64,000 bases of DNA, from the NCBI RefSeq assembly GCF_023516455.1, contig NZ_JAMGBA010000002.1, forward strand, positions 644,501 through 708,500. The letters are read 5' to 3'. Position numbers and translations under genes: made by a program. Shown here one piece after another: positions 60,681 to 64,000 of the stretch; position 1 is the first letter of the stretch, and the number at the start of each line of letters is the position of its first letter. Below the pieces are notes generated by a model that worked only from the letters and a program-made list of their open reading frames with translations, did no database searches and had not been told where the DNA came from. This DNA is from Sphingomonas caseinilytica (lineage in GTDB: Bacteria > Pseudomonadota > Alphaproteobacteria > Sphingomonadales > Sphingomonadaceae).

Positions 60681-61625
60681 CTAGGCGGCGTCGGGCGCAG
60701 TCACAAGCGTGGGCCGGCGCCGCCGGGCGAGTGCCAGGAGCATTCCGCCGAGCGACAGGACCGCTCCGGCAATGGCGAGCGTGCTCCATTGGTAGTCCTC
60801 GAAGACGGTCGACAAGCTCATCGCGATGACGGGAACCAGCACGCTCGAATAGGCCGCCTTGCCGGGCCCAATCTTGCGAACGACCGGGAAATAAAGGGCG
60901 AAGCAGAGCACTGAACCGAATAGCGCCAGATAGATGACACCAGCCCAATAGCCGAGCCGGGCCTCGAACACCGGCGGTCCGGCAACGGCGAAGGCAAGGC
61001 AGATATCGATGACCGCTCCGATGGCCATGGACCATGCGAGCAGCGCGAGCAGCGGATGGCGCCGCGCTTCCTCACCAGCCTGGTAGACATTGGCGGACGA
61101 GGCTCCCAGCAGCCCTGCAAGGGTGAAGGCGAGACCGATTGCGATATCTCTCCCCGCCAGCGGACTGCTCCGCAATTCGTGGATGAATAGCAGTGCGACG
61201 CCGCCTACCGCGACCAGCCCTGCCCAGAGGAAGCGGGCGTTGGGCTTCTGGCCGAGGAAGGCCCAGGCCAGCAGGCTGTTGGGGATCAGGAGCAGCGCGA
61301 ACACCGTCGCGACGACGCCGGAGGTGATGAAGCGCTCGGCCATATAGACGCTGTTGAAGTTCAGGCTGAACTGGGTGACCCCGATGACCAGCGCCGCGAT
61401 CAGGCCGCCGCGGTCCATTTTCAGGGACTGGCCCTTCCATTTGGCGACGAGGGCCATGGCGATGGCGGCCAGGACGAAGCGGTAGGCGACCGACCATTGC
61501 GGCGGGACGCTTCCGATCTGGTCGCGAATGACGATCCATGTCGAACCCCAGACGCCGGTGAAAATGACGAACGGGATGATGATCGACGAGTCGAATCGCG
61601 TCGTTTCGGAGTTATCCCTATTCAC
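60681..61625 (-). CDS. EamA/DMT-family exporter
   Basis: A 314-residue, ten-helix transporter with two EamA repeats. VIFTGVWGSTWIVIRDQIGSVPPQWSVAYRFVLAAIAMAL opens the first repeat, and SLSTVFEDYQWSTLAIAGAVLSLGGMLLAL ends the second. It likely exports amino acids or other small metabolites. The start is a GTG overlapping the upstream stop (GTGA), so it is translated from the same mRNA as the threonine-aldolase-like enzyme; the amino-acid theme suggests it exports a related product (inference). Confidence 0.85.
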   Translation of the reverse strand: MNRDNSETTRFDSSIIIPFVIFTGVWGSTWIVIRDQIGSVPPQWSVAYRFVLAAIAMALVAKWKGQSLKMDRGGLIAALVIGVTQFSLNFNSVYMAERFITSGVVATVFALLLIPNSLLAWAFLGQKPNARFLWAGLVAVGGVALLFIHELRSSPLAGRDIAIGLAFTLAGLLGASSANVYQAGEEARRHPLLALLAWSMAIGAVIDICLAFAVAGPPVFEARLGYWAGVIYLALFGSVLCFALYFPVVRKIGPGKAAYSSVLVPVIAMSLSTVFEDYQWSTLAIAGAVLSLGGMLLALARRRRPTLVTAPDAA

Positions 61626-62626
61626 AAGGCTCGGATTGCGGCGGCGAGCTGCCCAACCGCTTCCATATTCTGGTCCCAGCTGGTCACGAACCGAACTTCG
61701 CCCGGCCCCCAGTCGTAGAAGTCATAGCCCTTGGCACGGAGCGAGGCTGCCTCTTCCGGGGTCATGCGGACGAACAATTCATTGGCCTCGACCGGGTAGA
61801 CCAGACGCTCGCTGCCCGCCGCTTCGGCCAGCGCCGCCGCAGCTGCATTGGCCGCCCGCGCATTGGTCAGCCAAAGGTCGTTCTCAAGCATCGCTAGAAT
61901 CTGCGCGGCCAGGTAGCGGCCCTTGGACTGCAGATGCCCGGCGCGCTTGCGAAGTCGCGGCACGACCTCGGCCTTGGCCGGGTCGAAGAAGACCAGTGCT
62001 TCCGCATTCATTCCGCCATTCTTGACGAAGCCGAACGACATGACATCGACCCCGGCTCGCCAGGTGAGATCGGCGGGGTCCGCGCCGGTGAAGGCGACGG
62101 CATTGGCGAAGCGCGCTCCATCCAGGTGGAAGCCAAGGCCGCGCCGCTTGGCGACTTCGCCAAGCGTGGCGACTTCGTCGGCGCGATAGCTCAGGCCATA
62201 TTCAGTGGCATTGGTGATCGACAGCGCCGAAGGCTGGACCTGGTGGACGTCGTCGCGAACACGCTCGCAGGCGTCATTGACGGTTTCCGGCGTCAGCTTG
62301 GCGCCTTGGCCCGGCAACAGCGTCAGCTTGGCGCCGTGGGTGAAGAAACCCGGTGCACCGGCTTCATCGACTTCGATATGCGCCATTTCGTGGCACAGGA
62401 TGGAGCCGTGCGGAGGGCAAAGCGCGGCGAGGCCGAGGCAGTTCGCTGCCGTCCCCGTCGATGCCCACAAGGCGCGGACCGACTTGCCGAACAAGTCGGA
62501 AAAGGCGCCATCGAGCCGCTCGGACCATTGATCGCCGTCATAAGCGGTGTCGAGGCGGTTTGCCGCAACCAGCGCTTCCATCACTTGCGGGCAGGCGGGT
62601 GCGGCATTGTCGGAGAAGAAGCGCAT
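61622..62626 (-). CDS. Low-specificity threonine aldolase / beta-eliminating lyase family
   Basis: A 334-residue PLP enzyme. The conserved SGTAANCL-type region appears as WASTGTAANCLGLAALCPPHGSILCHEMAHIEVDEAGAPGFFTHGAKL, GLGFHLDGARFANAV holds the cofactor-binding Asp, and the PLP lysine is in SFGFVKNGGMNAEAL. It would cleave threonine or a similar beta-hydroxy-amino acid to glycine and an aldehyde, though other eliminations are possible. Its stop overlaps the GTG of the EamA exporter. No clear Shine-Dalgarno is seen before the ATG. Confidence 0.85.
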   Translation of the reverse strand: MRFFSDNAAPACPQVMEALVAANRLDTAYDGDQWSERLDGAFSDLFGKSVRALWASTGTAANCLGLAALCPPHGSILCHEMAHIEVDEAGAPGFFTHGAKLTLLPGQGAKLTPETVNDACERVRDDVHQVQPSALSITNATEYGLSYRADEVATLGEVAKRRGLGFHLDGARFANAVAFTGADPADLTWRAGVDVMSFGFVKNGGMNAEALVFFDPAKAEVVPRLRKRAGHLQSKGRYLAAQILAMLENDLWLTNARAANAAAAALAEAAGSERLVYPVEANELFVRMTPEEAASLRAKGYDFYDWGPGEVRFVTSWDQNMEAVGQLAAAIRAL

Positions 62627-62733
62627 GGCGGCGACGAATGGCGGCGTGCGAGCGATGCGTCAATGTGAGGAAATACAATCCCTCCGGGGGATTTTCGTCC
62701 TCGCCAGTCCCCCGGACTGGCTGTGGGCGAAAA

Positions 62734-62808
<75 letters not shown>

Positions 62809-62899
62809 ATGTCGGAAGGACGGCGGCCTAATGGCGGCTCGCCGCCGGTCCGTCAACCCGCTTGCGTGGGGCATCGGTGAATATTAGCGGTTCGGGCCG

Positions 62900-63028
62900 A
62901 TGACGAAGGAAAACCCGGACAGGGCCGAGAGGCTGGCAGCGGCCCTGCGCGAGAATCTGAAGCGCCGGAAATCTCAGGCGCGCGACGCTCAACCGAATAA
63001 GGAAGCGACCCCGGCGGCCAAGGAATAG
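62900..63028 (+). CDS. Very small basic/acidic helical protein
   Basis: A 42-residue protein starting MTKENPDRAERLAAALRENLKRRKSQARD, an amphipathic charged helix followed by an Ala/Pro/Glu tail. I recall similar short sphingomonad proteins but no function. No strong ribosome-binding site is seen (CGGGCC just upstream). The 3' end overlaps the opposing gene by 40 bp. Too short for most gene callers. Confidence 0.5.
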   Translation: MTKENPDRAERLAAALRENLKRRKSQARDAQPNKEATPAAKE

Positions 63029-63147
63029 CCGAGGTCCAGCCCGCGGTTCACCGCGACACGCGGCCCGAGGAGGTAAAGGCAGGCCAGGGTCCAGCCCAGC
63101 GCCACCAAGCCTAGTGGTTTTGCGAGCACTCGCATTTTGCGGACCAT
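62989..63147 (-). CDS. Small single-pass membrane protein
   Basis: A 52-residue protein: a basic start (MVRKMRVLAKPLG), a hydrophobic helix (about 14-30) and a second weakly hydrophobic end. GGGGGA lies 8 nt before the ATG. A longer frame up to 63279 is antisense to the cupin gene region and is rejected. Function unknown. Confidence 0.5.
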   Translation of the reverse strand: MVRKMRVLAKPLGLVALGWTLACLYLLGPRVAVNRGLDLGYSLAAGVASLFG

Positions 63148-63175
63148 CTGTAATTCCCCCGACCAACAAGACCGC

Positions 63176-63574
63176 TCAGCGCGGCCGATGCTCCGTACCC
63201 TCGCCCGCAGTGATAAAAAGGGCAAGCGCCGAACCGTCGATATCCGCCGTATGCCAGGCGCCGGCGGGATTGATGGCATAGTCGCCAGGCCCGAGCGCGA
63301 CGCTTGCCTTGCTTCCGTCGGCCATTTCCTGATGCAAAATCATCGAACCCTCGATGCAGGCAACAACCTCGTCGCCGACCGGGTGCATCTCCCACATCGC
63401 CCAGCTTTCATCGAACCGGTAAAGGCTGACCAGCCTGCCTTCCCGACCATCCGCGGCAGCGCGACGGCCATATTCGTCATACCATTCCATCCCGGTGAAC
63501 TCGGGTTGGGCAACTGCCGTCGCCCCCAGGCCGAGATGGATGGGATAGGTGTAGAGAGACCTGGCAGCCGTCAT
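63176..63574 (-). CDS. Cupin-domain protein
   Basis: A 132-residue single-domain cupin. The metal-binding motif segments are WEMHPVGDEVVACIEGSMILHQEM (with one His and the Glu) and LGPGDYAINPAGAWHTADI (the second His). Members bind a metal and may act as small isomerases, dioxygenases or ligand sensors. An N-terminal extension of about 45 residues carries no clear motif. It may form a unit with the small membrane protein 28 bp downstream on the same strand. Confidence 0.75.
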   Translation of the reverse strand: MTAARSLYTYPIHLGLGATAVAQPEFTGMEWYDEYGRRAAADGREGRLVSLYRFDESWAMWEMHPVGDEVVACIEGSMILHQEMADGSKASVALGPGDYAINPAGAWHTADIDGSALALFITAGEGTEHRPR

Positions 63575-63625
63575 CGCCTTCCTCCTGAACGAACAGGGAA
63601 AGGTTAAGCCAGCGCCATCAGCCGG

Positions 63626-64000
63626 TCAAAGCGGTTCACAGGCTTTTTCAAGCCATTCACGGTCATCGCCTGATAGCTGGGGACCGATCAGCGCCAACAC
63701 CTGGGCGTGATAGTCATTGAGCCAATCGAGCTCCCGGTCCGACAGCATCGACTTGTCGATCAACTTCTTTTCGATCGGAACGAAGGTCAATGTCTCGAAC
63801 CCGAGCACTTCCTTGTCCGCGCCTGGTACGTCCTTCTCCACGACCAGCACCAGATTCTCGATCCGGATGCCATACTCGCCGGGCTTGTAGTAGCCCGGCT
63901 CGTTCGAAAGGATCATGCCGGGCTGAAGCGGTTCGTCGCCTCCGGATTGCGAGCTTCCGACCGGCGAGATCCGCTGTGGACCTTCGTGCACAGCCAGGAA
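63626..64000 (-). CDS. M24-family metallopeptidase (Xaa-Pro aminopeptidase-like), partial
   Basis: The C-terminal 124 residues of a creatinase/pita-bread-fold aminopeptidase, with the start beyond the window. FLAVHEGPQRISP carries a conserved His, GMILSNEPGYYKPGEYGIRIENLVLVVE includes the conserved Glu metal ligands (NEPGYY and RIEN), and the tail FETLTFVPIEKKLIDKSMLSDRELDWLNDYH is typical of PepP-like enzymes, which cut X-Pro bonds. Only the 3' end is visible. Confidence 0.85.
   Translation of the reverse strand, partial: FLAVHEGPQRISPVGSSQSGGDEPLQPGMILSNEPGYYKPGEYGIRIENLVLVVEKDVPGADKEVLGFETLTFVPIEKKLIDKSMLSDRELDWLNDYHAQVLALIGPQLSGDDREWLEKACEPL

Overview
The window is a high-GC alphaproteobacterial chromosome segment that looks like Sphingomonadales (Sphingomonas or a close relative). 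The evidence is protein-level recognition: paired UrcA-family secreted proteins, DUF5985-type membrane proteins, a very long NAD-dependent glutamate dehydrogenase, many GTG starts, and ATGA/GTGA gene overlaps throughout. No rRNA operon or CRISPR array is visible.

Left flank (1-4.8 kb): a small membrane protein, then the end of tyrosine/phenylalanine catabolism (hmgA and fahA, translationally coupled), two UrcA-family proteins, and an SRPBCC-fold protein.

Centre (4.8-34.1 kb): a composite genomic island at the 3' end of a tRNA-Thr(CGT) gene. The intact tRNA is at 34064-34139 (minus strand). Its last 45 nt recur in the same orientation at 4813, 27342 and 32054, so the island divides into three tandem units. 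Unit A (4.8-27.3 kb) has a MASE4-type sensor kinase and a catabolic cluster that looks built for D-amino acids or D-peptides: XRE-cupin regulator, DauA-like D-amino-acid dehydrogenase, serine hydrolase, TonB-dependent receptor, amidohydrolase, Leu/Phe-type dehydrogenase and a TauE-like permease. These are followed by mobile-element debris: an Hsp70 fragment, an intact tyrosine integrase, a VapE-like protein and a frameshifted second integrase. After that comes a possible defence patch of an HNH nuclease, a RES-domain protein and two uncharacterised genes, one with a HEPN-like motif. Unit B (27.3-32.05 kb) carries small membrane proteins, an SLC13 permease and NhaA. Unit C (32.05-34.06 kb) carries one POT peptide transporter. 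A short palindromic repeat occurs at least eight times; I found it only inside the island.

Right flank (34.1-64 kb) looks like ordinary core genome. It holds a PAS protein, NAD-GDH with an overlapping ATP-grasp gene, an RHH protein, acetoacetyl-CoA reductase, ferrochelatase overlapping an orphan molybdopterin oxidoreductase, an acyl-CoA synthetase, and an overlapping lgt-MidA-GNAT-pgeF run followed by a Cys/Met-metabolism PLP enzyme. A three-gene CDP-alcohol phosphatidyltransferase / nucleotidyltransferase / HAD phosphatase operon is divergent from a complete Mla-type lipid-transport operon. Then come pepN, an EamA exporter, a threonine-aldolase-like enzyme, tRNA-Thr(GGT), two tiny conserved-looking genes, a cupin and the 3' part of an M24 peptidase that runs off the window.

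The island appears to add nutrient uptake (peptides, D-amino acids, ion-coupled transport) and possible phage defence to an otherwise standard locus. All database-style names rest on recalled family signatures, because no search could be run.
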